Positions 1 through 10,689 of a stretch of 64,000 nucleotides of DNA are shown piece after piece. The notes beneath the pieces are model-generated. The model saw nothing but the letters and a program-made list of their open reading frames with translations, did not search any database and was not told the DNA's origin. The stretch is from Sphagnum compactum (taxonomy: Eukaryota > Bryophyta > Sphagnopsida > Sphagnales): NCBI GenBank assembly GCA_965153455.1, contig OZ234501.1:9920001-9984000 (forward strand). Direction: 5' to 3'. Positions within the stretch are counted from its first letter, which is position 1. Every line of letters begins with the position of its first letter. The position numbers were made by a program, and so were the translations under genes.

Positions 1-65
1 GTGTTCACTTACATAGCTTTTTTCTTCCCCACTTTCTTTTCAACAGGGAATTGTCAGCAACCAAA

Positions 66-392
66 CGAGGGTGTGTCACACTGTGGCCTTGCCATTTGCA
101 TTAAAAGGTATCGTAAGGCAACAGAAGAATGGTGCAAATTCAAATATTTGGCTATACAAAAATATAATTTCAAAAAACATCCTCTACAAGAAACCAAAAT
201 CCTTCAAGATATCATAACTCTATAACTAATCTCAAGTTTCAAAACAAGCCAAAATATCATCTATAAAAATCCAGGAATAAAAATAGACCTACTACATAGG
301 GGCCATAATCCTTAAACTACTATACTCTATAATGAATCTAAACATAATATCCTTGCCATGGTAGGCAAGGCCAATAATATGAACACAAATCA
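66..392 (-). repeat. Dispersed repeat R1, copy A (inverted relative to 22085-22462)
   Basis: The reverse complement of this stretch aligns along most of its length with 22085-22462. Shared landmarks are a GGCCTTGCC...GGCAAGGATATT block, TTTAGATTCATTATAGAGTATA, the TTTTGGCTTG stretch, and a terminal TGTGACACACCC. Copy A is shorter by internal deletions. The family is unknown to me; no coding capacity or terminal repeats are seen. The short open frame across 1-225 is not supported as a gene because it runs antisense through this repeat. Confidence 0.8.
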
Positions 393-1130
393 TCTGTTGC
401 ACCCTCATCATAAAGTCGTCCATGAATATGGGGACATAGTGTGATTCACATTAATTAGATCATGGGTGTGATCATTGGTGCGCTCAAAACTTTTACTTTT
501 TTTTAAAGGAGACCTAGTGATTGGCCCATCAGCAAATGTTTTGGAACATTGGGCATGCCCGGTCATCTTTCACACGTATCTGTTTAGGGTTTATTCTGAG
601 AGTATGGGCTTTGGAGGGGCCAGGATGAAATAGGTTTGGTTTTTTTTTTTTTTTTTTCAGTTTTGATGTTTGTAATGGAAAATTTATGATGGAAAAAAAA
701 TAACAACGGAAATTCACCATATTTTTCAGTTCTTCACTCAATAGATTTCAATAAAAAGTGAAAATTTGCCACCAAAAAATCACTAACCACTGGGTTAGAA
801 GTTTTGCAGTTGCATTCTTTCTGGAGGTTGGGGAAAAAACCAAACACTTTTTACTTCATAAAGTCCTGGGAATTCCCGCACCTGGAATATACTTTAAATA
901 GCAATTGCCTTGTCTTTTGCCAACTTGATCTGACATTGACAACCTAAAACCCCGAATTATCTGGGATATGTGCGATTCACATTGATGAATTGTGTGGACA
1001 CCTGGTGATGAGCCTCTCTCATTGACCCCATCACAAAAGCATGTGATGAAAATTTTAAGTTTGTACACTCCCAAAATAGACATACTGCAGTCTTTCTGTT
1101 GGCCAATATCTCCTTCTTTCTTTCTAATGC
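393..1130. other. Non-coding stretch with one short shared motif
   Basis: No gene is supported here. The block at about 520-560 (TTGGC-CATCAGCAA, then TTGGAACATTGG-C-TGCCC) recurs at 52734-52776 in the same orientation, so it belongs to a dispersed repeat. A run of T lies near 640-658. Short open frames on both strands show no codon structure or recognisable motif. Confidence 0.5.
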
Positions 1131-1186
1131 TTTTGTACATTTTCCAAATTAGTGGTGTGTTTATTAAAAAAAGTTTTGCAGAGTTT
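1131..1186 (+). repeat. Dispersed repeat fragment, inverted copy at 52495-52549
   Basis: The stretch from TGTACATTTTCCAAA to AAGTTTTGCAG is found on the opposite strand at 52495-52549 with a few substitutions. It marks a repeat family shared by the two ends of the window. I cannot name the family. Confidence 0.7.
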
Positions 1187-1219
1187 TGTCAATCTGTACG
1201 CGTCAGATGGCTAGAACTC

Positions 1220-1638
1220 GCCAGGCGCTAAACACCCCCGCCCCCGCCCCCAACGAGCTCTGTCCGGCGCTGGTTTCGCTTGTCTTTTTGCACACCTTTT
1301 TCGGCCTTGCACAGGTCTGCAACAAACCATGCACCCCGGTTTTAAATGTTCTTCAGTTCTTCAAAAAAGCGAAGAACGTCCTGCTGGTTCTTCATTGCCA
1401 ATGTTCTATGCACACGTTTTGCGTTGCAGGCGCAGGTGATGAACCCACAACCTCCCTCAGGTAATGTAGCACTAACCACTGGCATAACATCAGGTACTGA
1501 GGACCAACCCTGTTTTAAATTTTTTTCCACAGACAAAGTCAAAAAGGGCAAAGATTAAAAAACCCTGCGGCAAAACAACGCAGTTCTCCGCAGGGCCGCA
1601 GCGCCGGACAGCGCTCGTTAGGGGACTTGGCGCCGCGC
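1220..1638. mobile_element. MULE-type MITE (419 bp) with GC-rich TIRs
   Basis: The block is flanked by a perfect 9-bp direct repeat CTAGAACTC at 1211-1219 and 1639-1647, the length typical of Mutator-like target duplications. Its ends are imperfect inverted repeats of about 50 bp. The best-conserved 21-nt arms are 1252-1272 and 1599-1619 (AACGAGC-CTGTCCGGCGCTG) with one mismatch. The left arm carries an extra C-rich insertion. The interior has no recognisable coding sequence. The GC-rich ends stand out against AT-rich surroundings. It is called non-autonomous because there is no room for a transposase. Confidence 0.72.
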
Positions 1639-1654
1639 CTAGAACTCTAGGCAA

Positions 1655-1830
1655 ATGAGTTAGCATAAAGTGAACTACAATTGGGAACAACTTGGAGAAC
1701 ACATTGAGAACTTAATGAGAACATATTGAGAACTTAATGAGAACATGTTGAGAACATGCTGACAACCATATGGACCACATTGAGAACGCCAAAATCCAAA
1801 AAAGCTCCCAACAAAGAGGAGGGCCCCTCC
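1655..1830 (+). repeat. GGGAAC-type dispersed repeat R3, copy 1
   Basis: An ATTGGGAACA... stretch with spaced GAACA words is shared with 52860-52985 and 53305-53420, including the approach TATG/AAG...CAATTGGGAACA and the following AGCTTCCC-like end. The three copies are diverged. The family is unidentified. Confidence 0.6.
1695..1771 (+). repeat. 11-bp tandem repeat (about 7 units)
   Basis: Units of the form GAGAACATATT/GAGAACTTAAT follow one another every 11 bases from 1695 to 1771, with substitutions in the last unit. It lies inside the R3 repeat copy. Confidence 0.85.
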
Positions 1831-3880
1831 CCTTCCAACAAAGGGGAAAAGGGGGCCTCTTGTTCACCACAGACGCCACACCTCATTGGCTGTGAAAAAC
1901 TTCCTATCCATATCTTAGTTCGGCACCAGATACAAGTTAACACCATTGGAGGGGAACGAGTTGGGCGAGAGTGAACCAGCACCCAACAGTGCACCATGTA
2001 GGATATGAAACACTTTTTCATTCTATTCCTGTCACATTGTGAACTACAGTGGTTAGCTATGTACAGACAACCGACCATTCACATGCATCTGCTTACCTAG
2101 TAGCAACCTGGCGCCTTACCTACTTATTATCTACATAGTAATCACTTACATTCCCTACCTATTACATAGGTAGTGTGCCGGGAGGAGGAGGCTTTACAGG
2201 ATAGGTTAGCAAGGTGGAACCTTAGTAACTCTATTGTGGGTCACCCACAACTGAGTCATAACAGGTTTCCAGTGTATGGTGGAGTGGTCTCTGCTGGGTC
2301 ACATACTCCCATGAGTTATGGGACCTATGTGCTGTTATTGTGTCACCTTTTGATTGATTAATCTTTAATCCAGAGTATCTCAGCAATGCAATTCGTTGAA
2401 TTGTATTCAACCCTTTTTCTATTGCCGAAATTTTGCCAAAAAAAGAAGTTAACTTTATTTTGAAAATGAAACGATTTTGGAGGTTTTCAATCATCAAATG
2501 TGCGGAAAAGACAATAGTAAAAGTTAAAAGATTTCCATATTTGTTTTTCATCGCAGAAAAATTGGAAGGATGACTAAAGATTTATACTTCATATATGGTT
2601 TATAGCTAGCTACATTTGACTAAATCCTGCTAGGGATGATGGCCACTTTGGCTGCTTTCCTAAATTTTAGTTTTTCTTTTAAACACTGATTGTAACACGT
2701 TGAAGATTCCTTGACCCAAGTTGTCTGTTTCCAAGACCCTCTATGGGAGGCTCTTAGCTGATGAGTGCCATAGAATTGGATAAGCACCTTCGCATCCATT
2801 GGAATAAAGGACCAAGTTTGTCTTACTTGTTTGGCTTTTGTGGTGGTTACTCAAGTGAGATTCTTGAAAACTTAGACTCAATGGGTCAAGTTAGCAGCAC
2901 AAGTAACAACCCACATAAATGCAATGACTCCAAATTTAAGCTTGCTTGAAGCTTAGACTCAATGCCAACCATTCAGTACATGACCTACATTTTTCTAGCT
3001 TGAGGTTGGTTCCATCGCCCACAATTCACGTACAATGCTTGCCTATATATACACAATATTGGCAGTCTTGGCGACCCACTTGTCCTACATAATATGAGAT
3101 TGCATCTCATATACCAAATTCCCTTAGTGGCACGCAAATCACCTCCAACTTTTCTGCCCTTTACGGAAACCACCAAGAATAATTTTCAGGACAGGCGATA
3201 GCCTTTAACCTCTAAGAGCTCAGAGGGACATTTGTGAAGTTTTTCATTATACTTCTTGTCACTTAACCAGGGTTTTTTTTTCAAACTCCTCAAGTAGGTG
3301 TCTACTGACCAGGATCCTCAGCATTAAATGGAGACTCTCCTAGTGGGCTGTAGCATTTTTACAAAAGTGCTGCCACAAGTGACGACCTAACTAGGATGTG
3401 TTTAGATCTAGATGTGGCTAATTTAGTTATTTTTATTTCAAAAACTGGCGAAAAAGTCTCAGAAAATCACCCTTTTTTTCATTTTCTGAAGACAAATTCG
3501 CCAAAAGAAACAGTTCACTTAACCTCAAATTAAGTTAAAATTTTGAAGGGAGAAAATCCTATCATTTAAGAAATGAAAATACACATCCAATAAAACCCAG
3601 AAAAGGGATGTCTGAACTAGTAATCTGATATGCATGGAAAACGTGTAGGAGTGCATGCATGTGGCCTCCAACTAGTGAGTTCGATCACTTGGCTTCAGGA
3701 GTGCATTGATGAAGCTCATGGATCAGCAGGTGGGCAGCCAGAGATCTACAAGTTCCTGCCAGCCTGAATTCTCTTAGAAGTTGCTGGCCATTTTCGAAGT
3801 TCCTGACATTCATGTTCTGCAAATTGCAAGGGTTCATTCTTATCTGAAGAGCCACATTATGGCCTGAAATTATTTTTATA
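1831..3880. other. Intergenic, no gene recognised
   Basis: No coding motif is supported. A short GAGTGAACCAGC...TGCACC word at about 1967-1995 also begins the R2 repeat copies at 15866 and 59571. The open frames at 2173-2361 and 2761-2949 lack homology I can recognise and have unremarkable composition. Confidence 0.5.
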
Positions 3881-3884
3881 AGAA

Positions 3885-4490
3885 CCTAACTTGGTTCTCG
3901 TGAGTGCAATATTACGATGCAAATCAAATGACTAGACCCATGGCTTAATTAAAAGTTAATCGACAGTTAACTATTGTTTCTTATATGAGTTAGTAAGAAT
4001 TGGACCAAAATCAAGTCTGATTTTTTAAATTGGAATTGGAATCAAAATGAATTTTTTAAAAAATAAGCAGACCTAGAACTAGATTCCTGTAACCTTTATA
4101 AATGATTTAAATAATAATAAGCCTAGAACTAGGTTCTTTATAAATAAAAGTAAAGAATTGCTGAACCAATGTTGGGCAGCCACCCAGTTTGAAGGCTTAG
4201 GAACCACAGGTTCCAATTCCAGTTAGTAAAGACCAAACCAGAATCAGGTTCTGAGTTTTTAAGAATCGAAACCATACTGAAACCGAGTTCCTGGTTTTTC
4301 TAGAATTAAAACTGGAATTGGAAATGGGACTTTTGGAGAAAAAAAAGTATTTTGAAAAAAGAAGGACAAGAACCAGGGGCTAACTGCAGGTTAACTGTTA
4401 TTTAACCACCAGTTATGGTCAAACACACTCAGAACCAGACCAAAAAACTAGGTTCGATTCCTAAAACTAGAACTTGATTTTTTTGGATTT
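3885..4490. repeat. GGTTC/GAACC-rich low-complexity repeat
   Basis: Words such as AGAACCTA, AACTTGGTTCT, ACCAGGTTC and CTAGAACTAG recur irregularly. The same style is seen at 14515-14600 and 59000-59550. It looks like a degenerate simple or satellite-like repeat that travels with other elements. No reading frame is supported. Confidence 0.5.
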
Positions 4491-4582
4491 CCAAGCTCCA
4501 TTGCTTGTGGAACTGGTGTGACTTAAGTTTCTTGTTGTGTTTACAACAGGTAATGAAATTTGTGGTGAAGGAAAGGAAGAAC

Positions 4583-4696
4583 CTTGCCAAATATGTCTTT
4601 GTCCCACACCTCCACTATAAGCATATCTTGAACAGCATTTGCCACAAAGAAGTGAAATGTCTGGTTCCACACAGGATTCAATTTTTTTGGAATTAC
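4583..4696 (-). pseudogene. C2-domain exon, synaptotagmin 4/5-like, copy 1
   Basis: On the minus strand 114 nt (38 codons) read in one frame as a C2 beta-sandwich segment: VIPKKLNPVWNQTFHFF, then DMLIVEVWDKDIFGK. The LNPVWNQTF and VEVWDKD signatures are those of plant SYT4/5 and NTMC2-type membrane-contact-site proteins, which bind lipid and calcium through C2 domains. The 3' edge AAG|GTTC is a plausible donor. The 5' edge reads CTGCAA|GTAATT, so the acceptor AG present in copy 2 has been lost. No neighbouring exons of the gene are recognisable, so this is a gene fragment rather than a working gene. Confidence 0.82.
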
Positions 4697-5135
4697 TTGC
4701 AGAACAAACAATCAGACTGTAAATAAGGGAAAATAATCACTGGAAGGAATGGGCAGGCATTTCAAGTTCACAGGTTTTCCTTGCCAGAATTTTTGCGAGC
4801 ATGTAAGGTTTTGGAGACAGGTAGCTTGGTGCATCAACTGTGCCTTCACTTCCCACCTTCTGAAGTGAAATCCTATTGTTGCAAGTTTAGGAACACAGTC
4901 TCTGGATTGGAATCATGAAATGCCATTTATGCTGTCAAGTACATCTCTCCATGTGGCTGGATTTATTCTCCATCAAGCCAAAGAAAAGCAGTTACCAAAA
5001 ACTCTATATTCATCTACTGCTACTTCCAGATCATTATTAAATTGATGTGTCACACTGCAGCAAATGAACTGCAAACTAAGTTTCTTGTTGTGTTTACAAC
5101 AGGTAATGAAATTTGTGGTGAAGGAAAGGAAGAAC

Positions 5136-5248
5136 CTTGCAAATGTGTCTTTGTCCCACACCTCCACTATAAGCATATCTTGAACAGCATTCGCCACAAA
5201 GAAGTGAAATGTCTGGTTCCACATAGGATTCAAATTCTTTGGAATTAC
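5136..5248 (-). pseudogene. C2-domain exon, synaptotagmin 4/5-like, copy 2
   Basis: This is a second copy of the exon at 4583-4696, about 550 bp away in the same orientation. It reads VIPKNLNPMWNQTFHFF...DMLIVEVWDKDTF. It keeps a good acceptor (TTCTGCAG|GTAATT) but is 113 nt rather than 114, because one G is missing in the DTFGK codons. The frame therefore breaks at its last residues. An open frame on this strand spans 5263-4973, but the part beyond the donor is intron sequence. Copies 1 and 2 carry different lesions, so they decayed independently after duplication. Confidence 0.82.
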
Positions 5249-5843
5249 CTGCAGAACAAACAATCATACTGTAAATAAGGAGTGAAATGGGTAATTAATG
5301 ATCCATGCAGTAACTTTGAAGTGGATGTCACTAGCATCCTGTTGGTTGCTCTCGAATTTGGAGCATCTGCTATTTGTACAGGTATTTTGGGTGCATGCAA
5401 CTATCCCAAACTATTACCAGGAGCAGGGTGCTATCCACAAATGTTCTGTATCATTTCCCTTTTTGTGTATGACATTCAGAAAGTCTTTGGAAAATATGTT
5501 AGAACCACAAAGGGTGGAATCCAGGGTGGTGTGTGTGCTCCCACCCTGGCCATTGTTTAGGCTCCATGAAGATGACTTGGTATCTGCTCTGGAGCTTGGC
5601 TGGTCAGGCAGAACAGGGCTATAATGCATGTTACCTCCTGTAATTATTCACTGGCTCCCTCCTACCACATCTTTTCCTATGGAGAAAGTGACCAGTTGAT
5701 TATATCAATTGAAGGTCTATTGTAATAATCATCAAGGACCTGAGAGAGAAACCACATTAAGATAAGTGAGCCCCAACCTTGCTTGAGGTGTCGTTGATAC
5801 TAAAGAAGGAGCAAAAGCAGCAGCATCTAACCACCGAGTGATC

Positions 5844-6188
5844 ATGGAGCTCGAACACGCGCACGCGATTTTGCGAAAGCTGGGAGCAGAAGGCCCGGAT
5901 GGATTCCTGAGGGAAGAAACGTCTGTTGTGCGGGAGCTTGCGAGGGCGGCAGCGGCAGCTGCGGCACCCCTCGTGCAGTGTGAATGTGTCCCCGTGCACA
6001 CGGGTGCCGGATGGCCTCTCAACCGCTCGCCCGCAGCCGGTTGGGCCAATCGGCCTAGTCAATACTTACGTGGAACTTTTGCATTGGTGGAGAGAATTGG
6101 CACATCCAATCAATACGAAGGAAGACAGAGTTGGACGGATGACGGGATGCATGAAATGTCCGTTCGGTTGGATGACGGGACGGATTAA
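5844..6188 (+). CDS. Hypothetical GC-rich open frame, possible first exon
   Basis: The ATG at 5844 sits in a good context (A at -3, G at +4) and opens a 114-codon frame. The first 70 residues have GC-rich codons, an alternating charged start (MELEHAHAILRKLG), a run of eight alanines and a Trp-rich tail. The stretch is a CpG-rich island in an AT-rich region, which favours a former 5' gene end. I recognise no family. On the minus strand the same stretch contains a consensus donor GTAAGTATT at 6061-6069, so the true coding strand is uncertain. The gypsy 5' LTR begins immediately after the frame. Confidence 0.25.
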   Translation: MELEHAHAILRKLGAEGPDGFLREETSVVRELARAAAAAAAPLVQCECVPVHTGAGWPLNRSPAAGWANRPSQYLRGTFALVERIGTSNQYEGRQSWTDDGMHEMSVRLDDGTD

Positions 6189-6199
6189 GGGGAAGCTTC

Positions 6200-7089
6200 T
6201 GACGTCCTTTAATATATATAATATCTTGTGTATTGCAGGACATAGTTAGGGTTTTTTTTTGGGTGCTTTATTGCATGGTGATGTGACCATCACCTTTTGG
6301 CAGTTTGTCCTTGAAGAAGAGAGGCCATGACGGCCAGCAGTGACTATGCTATTACTTCTTTTCTTCAATTTCTAGTTTGCGGTTGAGTGTTGCATCGGCT
6401 GATAAGCTTTGTGAGGATTTGTTGGATGGAGGCATTGTATGGTGGGAATGCAAGTTGACAAATGGAGATAAGGAGTGAGAGGAAGGATTTAAGGGAGCAG
6501 CATTCTTGGCAAAGGAAGCTAAATATTTTGTGAAAATTGATGTTACTTTGGGTTTTTTTGTTCTCTGCAAGACAAAGGCTATATCAAAATTTTGCTTTTT
6601 GTTAAGTAAACATTTTTCTTTGAAGTTGTAGGACAGAATAATGTGTGTGATCTGTTGTGTTTTCCTTAACTTGAATCGGAAGTGGTGGAAAGGATGGCAG
6701 TGTTTAGGTTCATAAATCTTACAAGTCCAATGCGCACAAGTTTGGGAAAATTCCTCTCTGCTATGGGATAATGGAATAAGTGTCTTTAGGTTTGGAATTT
6801 CTTGATTGACCAAACAAAGGGAATCGTTTGGGTTTCTCTTCTTGTGTGCAAAGAATGATACTTTCACTAACTTGAAAGGTGAACTGGGAGAGTTCTAATC
6901 CATTCTTTCCGGTTAGGGTTGTTAAGGATTGAAGTAAACAAAATGTGTTTGAATGGTAGTGTGTGTGTGTGTTAATTCCTAGAAGTCTATCTCCAGGATA
7001 CTATCAATAAAACTTTTCAATTGTGTGAATAAGTTATATGTATGAAAGGTAATGCAAGTGGTGTGGTGGCCAAAACTTCTCTACCCCCA
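6200..7089 (+). repeat. 5' LTR
   Basis: It matches 13782-14503 from ATATCTTGTGTATTG through GGTGGCCAAAACTTCTCT-CCCCCA. The proposed TG start at 6200 is tentative because the first 20 bp align poorly with the 3' copy. It contains a block (about 6800-6955) missing from the 3' LTR and a short GT microsatellite near 6958-6972. Confidence 0.85.
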
Positions 7090-7093
7090 ATTT

Positions 7094-7105
7094 TGGTATT
7101 AGAGG
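7094..7105 (+). promoter_or_regulatory. Primer-binding site, initiator Met-tRNA type
   Basis: TGGTATTAGAGG lies four bases after the proposed LTR end and matches the usual plant PBS TGGTATCAGAGC with two changes. The site would prime minus-strand synthesis. Confidence 0.7.
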
Positions 7106-7924
7106 TAGTCAGCTAGTAGATTCTAGTAAGTGATTTGTGTGTGTGTTTATACCATGCCAATCTACTGTGATGATGTAGAGGAGGTGGAGCACAATCAAAC
7201 AACTGAATGGACTAGAATAGGATAAATGACTTGGAGGAGGCTTAACATCGAAAGGAAATTCTTGTTATGAGTGAATTTGAATTTCCTTTTCCAAGGTTTG
7301 ATATTCTACCAAGAGTTGGAGTTCTCATCTTCCAACTACAAGGGTTTGGGGTGGTCCACATCATGGGCTTGGATTTGGATCGAGCAAAGGTGGGTGATCT
7401 ATCTATTCTTGTAATGCATTTTAGTTTGTATTCAAGAATTCAAGTATGGCTAAAGACTACTGATGGAGCAAGAAACTAGATAACAGTTGTCCGATAACAT
7501 ACCAAATATTTCTTCTCTGCCATCTTTGCCTAGCCCACTAGCTATTGAATTACATGAAAAAAGTGAATCGATCCCTAAAGTAGGAGACTTGTGGATCCCC
7601 ATTACTGTTGTTTCGCTTCATCACAAAATTAGATTCTTTCTATTAGGAATTGAAGGATTATTTGTTGTAGGAGACAAAGTAGTGTAGGTAGAGCACACAT
7701 GTGAGGAATCTAGGATTTTAATTTGGAGGTTAGGAAAAAATTATGAGGGGGAATGGATGTGGAACTATGAGTATGAGGAAAAAATGCACTATAGTTTACT
7801 GTAGTTATCTGTTTGACCGTTCATTATGCTAAATGACGACCCAAACCAAGATGTAAAAATATACTAGATTAAGATAGGAATAGACTAACAAGATGACTAG
7901 TCCTAAAGGGATGGATGAGTTATT

Positions 7925-8520
7925 ATGGGGAAGGAATTTGAAGATGTGATTGATTGGATTAAAAGGTTGGAGATAGTTACAAAGGTCCAAAACTATGTTG
8001 AAGTTAAACTATTCAAAATTGTTCACCTCAATTTGAGGGGTAAGGTTAAAGGGTGGTACAAGTGCATTGAACTTGCTCTTACTAATTGGGCTACCCTGAA
8101 AGCTACCATGGAATAGAAGTATGAAGTTATTGACCTTAAACAAAGTGCAACTTGATGCAATCAAGCAAAAACCTCTAGGTAATGGGTGCAATTGTACTAT
8201 GATAGATTAAAGAAATTGTTTACAAGGGGAAAAAGTAAAGAAGTGGAACAAAAGAGGAAGTTTCTGTCAAAATTAAAGCCAAAAATTAGGAAGTTGTGCA
8301 TTGTGCGAGACTATGCCAACATGGAGGCTTTATTGGCTACTGCTTTGGAGGTGGAAAAAGTTCTTAGGGAATTAGGGGAGACACCATTTGATCCCTTTAA
8401 GGAGCAAAAAGAATTCATGAATGTTGCAAATGTGACGGTTAAAATGCAGACCCAAGTGCTAGGTAGTTCTTTGGTCATTTTCTTAAAAAAAACATACCAA
8501 ATTATAACAAATAGCTAGTC
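7925..8520 (+). pseudogene. gag capsid region of the gypsy element
   Basis: Two open segments in different frames (7925-8116 and 8186-8518) join into a retrotransposon Gag core. They read FEDVIDWIKRLE, then LRGKVKGWYKCIE, WATLKATME, YYDRLKKLF and LSKLKPKIRKLC. The W-x-x-L and RLKKL patterns fit the Retrotrans_gag family, which forms the virus-like particle. A TAG follows the ATME segment and a frame change separates the halves. No credible start codon is left; 7110-7924 is untranslated leader or decayed N-terminus. Confidence 0.75.
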
Positions 8521-8579
8521 AAGTGGGTTTTTTAAGTTTCAATGGTCACCAGTTTTGTAAAGCAGAAGATCCCCAGGCC

Positions 8580-8725
8580 ATGACTTGTCCAAAGTATGCC
8601 AACTTTTAGCCAAATTGCCAGAAATGTGGAAGGCTACATAAAACATAGAATTGTGGTTTGAAATGTAACTTTTATGGTGGGATGGGGCAAATTGAAAACA
8701 AGTGTTGGAAAAAAAACCCTAAAAA
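8580..8725 (+). pseudogene. Gag zinc-knuckle pair (decayed)
   Basis: Downstream of the capsid part, one frame reads NCQKCGRLHKT-NC, then CNFYGGMGQIENKCWKKNP. These are two CCHC zinc knuckles of a nucleocapsid. The first has a stop codon and is one residue short. The second has lost one Cys (now Tyr) and its His (now Gln). The spacing is otherwise CX2CX4HX4C. Confidence 0.65.
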
Positions 8726-9029
8726 TGGAACTATTGCTGCAATATAGATTGGAATTAATAAAAGTAACAACATGAGGTCAAAGATTATCTCCCACTTTAT
8801 AATAGGGAAAATATCTTTGAACCCCATGGAAACAATCCTAATTATACCAGGTGAATTGGAGCATCTAAAAGGACAGGTGAAATTGGCAAGGTGGAAGAGA
8901 GATGAACTATTGCAATGTAATCAAGTTGCAACAATTGCATCAACATGCCCAATTTAAGGACAATCAGTATAAATCGAACCTGCACCAAGACCATACAACT
9001 ATTGGTTGAGATGAATAACCATATCATAT

Positions 9030-9439
9030 AGGGGTTAGTTGATACTGGTGCTTCCATGTCTATCATTGTTGCCAATGTGGTTAGAAAGTTGAGATTAATA
9101 CATTTAGTTGTTAGTTTAAAGTTTTATAAGACAACTTTTGGAGTAATAACCCAAGTTATGGGAAGGATTAATGACCTTCTAGTCCGAGTTGGAGATGTGG
9201 TGTGCAAAATGGACTTCATGTTTGTTGACACAAATGGGTATGATGTGATGCTTGGATTGGACTTTCTCATTAAGATTGGTGTAGTTGTTGACATCGAGCG
9301 CCAAGTCATACAAGTACATTATGGCTTAGGTTCTGATGTGCAAATGCTACCATTAAATATGATCAATATGTTTCAATGGATCAACAACAATCTAGGGTCT
9401 GAGTTTCAGGAACTACAAATCCGATATGATTATAACAGG
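9030..9439 (+). pseudogene. Retropepsin (aspartic protease) domain
   Basis: The frame contains LVDTGASMSII (catalytic DTG at 9041-9049). About 60 residues later comes YDVMLGLDFLIKIGVVVD, matching the family's ILGxDFL flap-side motif. A Gln-Val-Ile pattern and MLPLNMI follow. A stop just before GLVDTGAS breaks continuity with gag, so it no longer belongs to a continuous polyprotein. The enzyme would process Gag-Pol inside the particle. Confidence 0.8.
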
Positions 9440-9779
9440 TAAGGAAATTAATTAACCTTTTCAAAGTAGACCTTTTTAGTTCTATGAAGAAATTGAATCT
9501 GGATCTAAGTCAACAAGTGATGATGATGAAAACCCAAATGTAATGGTAGGTGATAATCAACTTAAACAGATTCTGCAAGAAAAAATGAACAAGGAAATGG
9601 AGTTAACTGATCATGGATTGGAAGCTTTGGTCAGAAATGAAGCACCTAGATAGATGTTGGGATTGTCATTTGAACACCAATTAGAAAGGCTCATGGAAAA
9701 GTTTTCATTTGATGATGATGGGTGTAGACAAAATACAATGAACCAACATGATTACTTTAGAAAAGGACTATATGTCTTT

Positions 9780-10550
9780 AATCTCAAAAAAAATAAAATC
9801 ATATGAATGAATTTTGGAATAATTTGTTTTGCAACTTGTTATAATAAATGTTTATAATTGTCCAAGTACATGACATGTTTTTTTCTTCATCATTTTTTAA
9901 TAAATATGAATTTTTGAAAATGTATTAATTCCTTGTAAATTTAATGTTTCGTCTTTAAAAATGATATAATAATTTCAAATCATAACCAATTTTTATTTTT
10001 GTACATTTTTATGTTTTCGTGTATAATAAATTACAACTTTTAACACGTCATGTACATTTTACCCCATTTATGTGTGGCAAAGGACTTTTGAAATTCTAAA
10101 ATCCTAGATCAATTTTGGAAAGCTCTTTGAATTTTTAAAGTTTTATAATTTCACATATTTTAGGGTATGATTTTTTTTAATAGGTCTTTATCTTCCTAAA
10201 TTTTTTCCCATCAAATTTTTTATATTATATAAGTCCTTTTGATAGTCCTTCGCAAAATGATTCATGTCTAATGCATTGTTGTTCACTTTTAAAAATCCTA
10301 GATCAAAACTTAAACTTAAAATTTCATCAAATGGATTTTTGGTTTGAATTCCTTGTCATTCACATGTTCATGAAAAAGCAATAACTTGCTATGATTGCCA
10401 TGGCTTTAAATGGCAAAACATAAATATTTATCCAATTTTGATTATTTTTCTTTGTAATCTGACACCCTTTTTGGCTCATTGGATTGTGATTACAACCTAA
10501 TGATTACCAAAGTTGGCTCAAATGGGTCAACCTCAATAATGTATAACAAA
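9780..10550. other. AT-rich non-coding insertion between protease and RT
   Basis: Between the acidic linker after protease (…DDDENPNVMVGD near 9520-9545) and the segment leading to RT (LLEKFSNVFVWNKSK at about 10695-10750), some 770 bp of very AT-rich DNA carries no Pol similarity. In gypsy elements this interval is normally short coding linker. A nested insertion or strong decay would explain it. I find no clear terminal repeats. Confidence 0.45.
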
Positions 10551-10689
10551 TTGATGATATGCTTATTATACTTCAAATCAATTATAAGAAAGAAATAGTA
10601 CCACCAACAGAAAGCCAAAGGAAGAAACCAAGCATTGGGAGGAGATTAAGGGGAAAATTAAGGTTGATCCTAATTTGGACTTATAGGAA

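Larger units (their letters stand above)
4524..5281 (-). repeat. Tandem duplication of an exon plus flanking intron
   Basis: About 206 bp at 4524-4731 are repeated at 5076-5281, separated by roughly 345 bp of unrelated sequence. Each copy holds a C2 exon plus about 60 bp of downstream intron and 30 bp of upstream intron. The direct repeat ends abruptly at a shared TAAATAAGG. Confidence 0.85.

Noticed and set aside
1695-1771. CRISPR-like array
   Set aside because: Units are 11 bp without spacers; it is a simple tandem repeat in eukaryotic DNA.
6352-6867. A 171-codon open frame antisense through the gypsy 5' LTR
   Set aside because: It lies wholly in the LTR, the matching part of the 3' LTR is broken by stops, and no motif is recognisable; long antisense frames arise by chance in T-rich LTRs.
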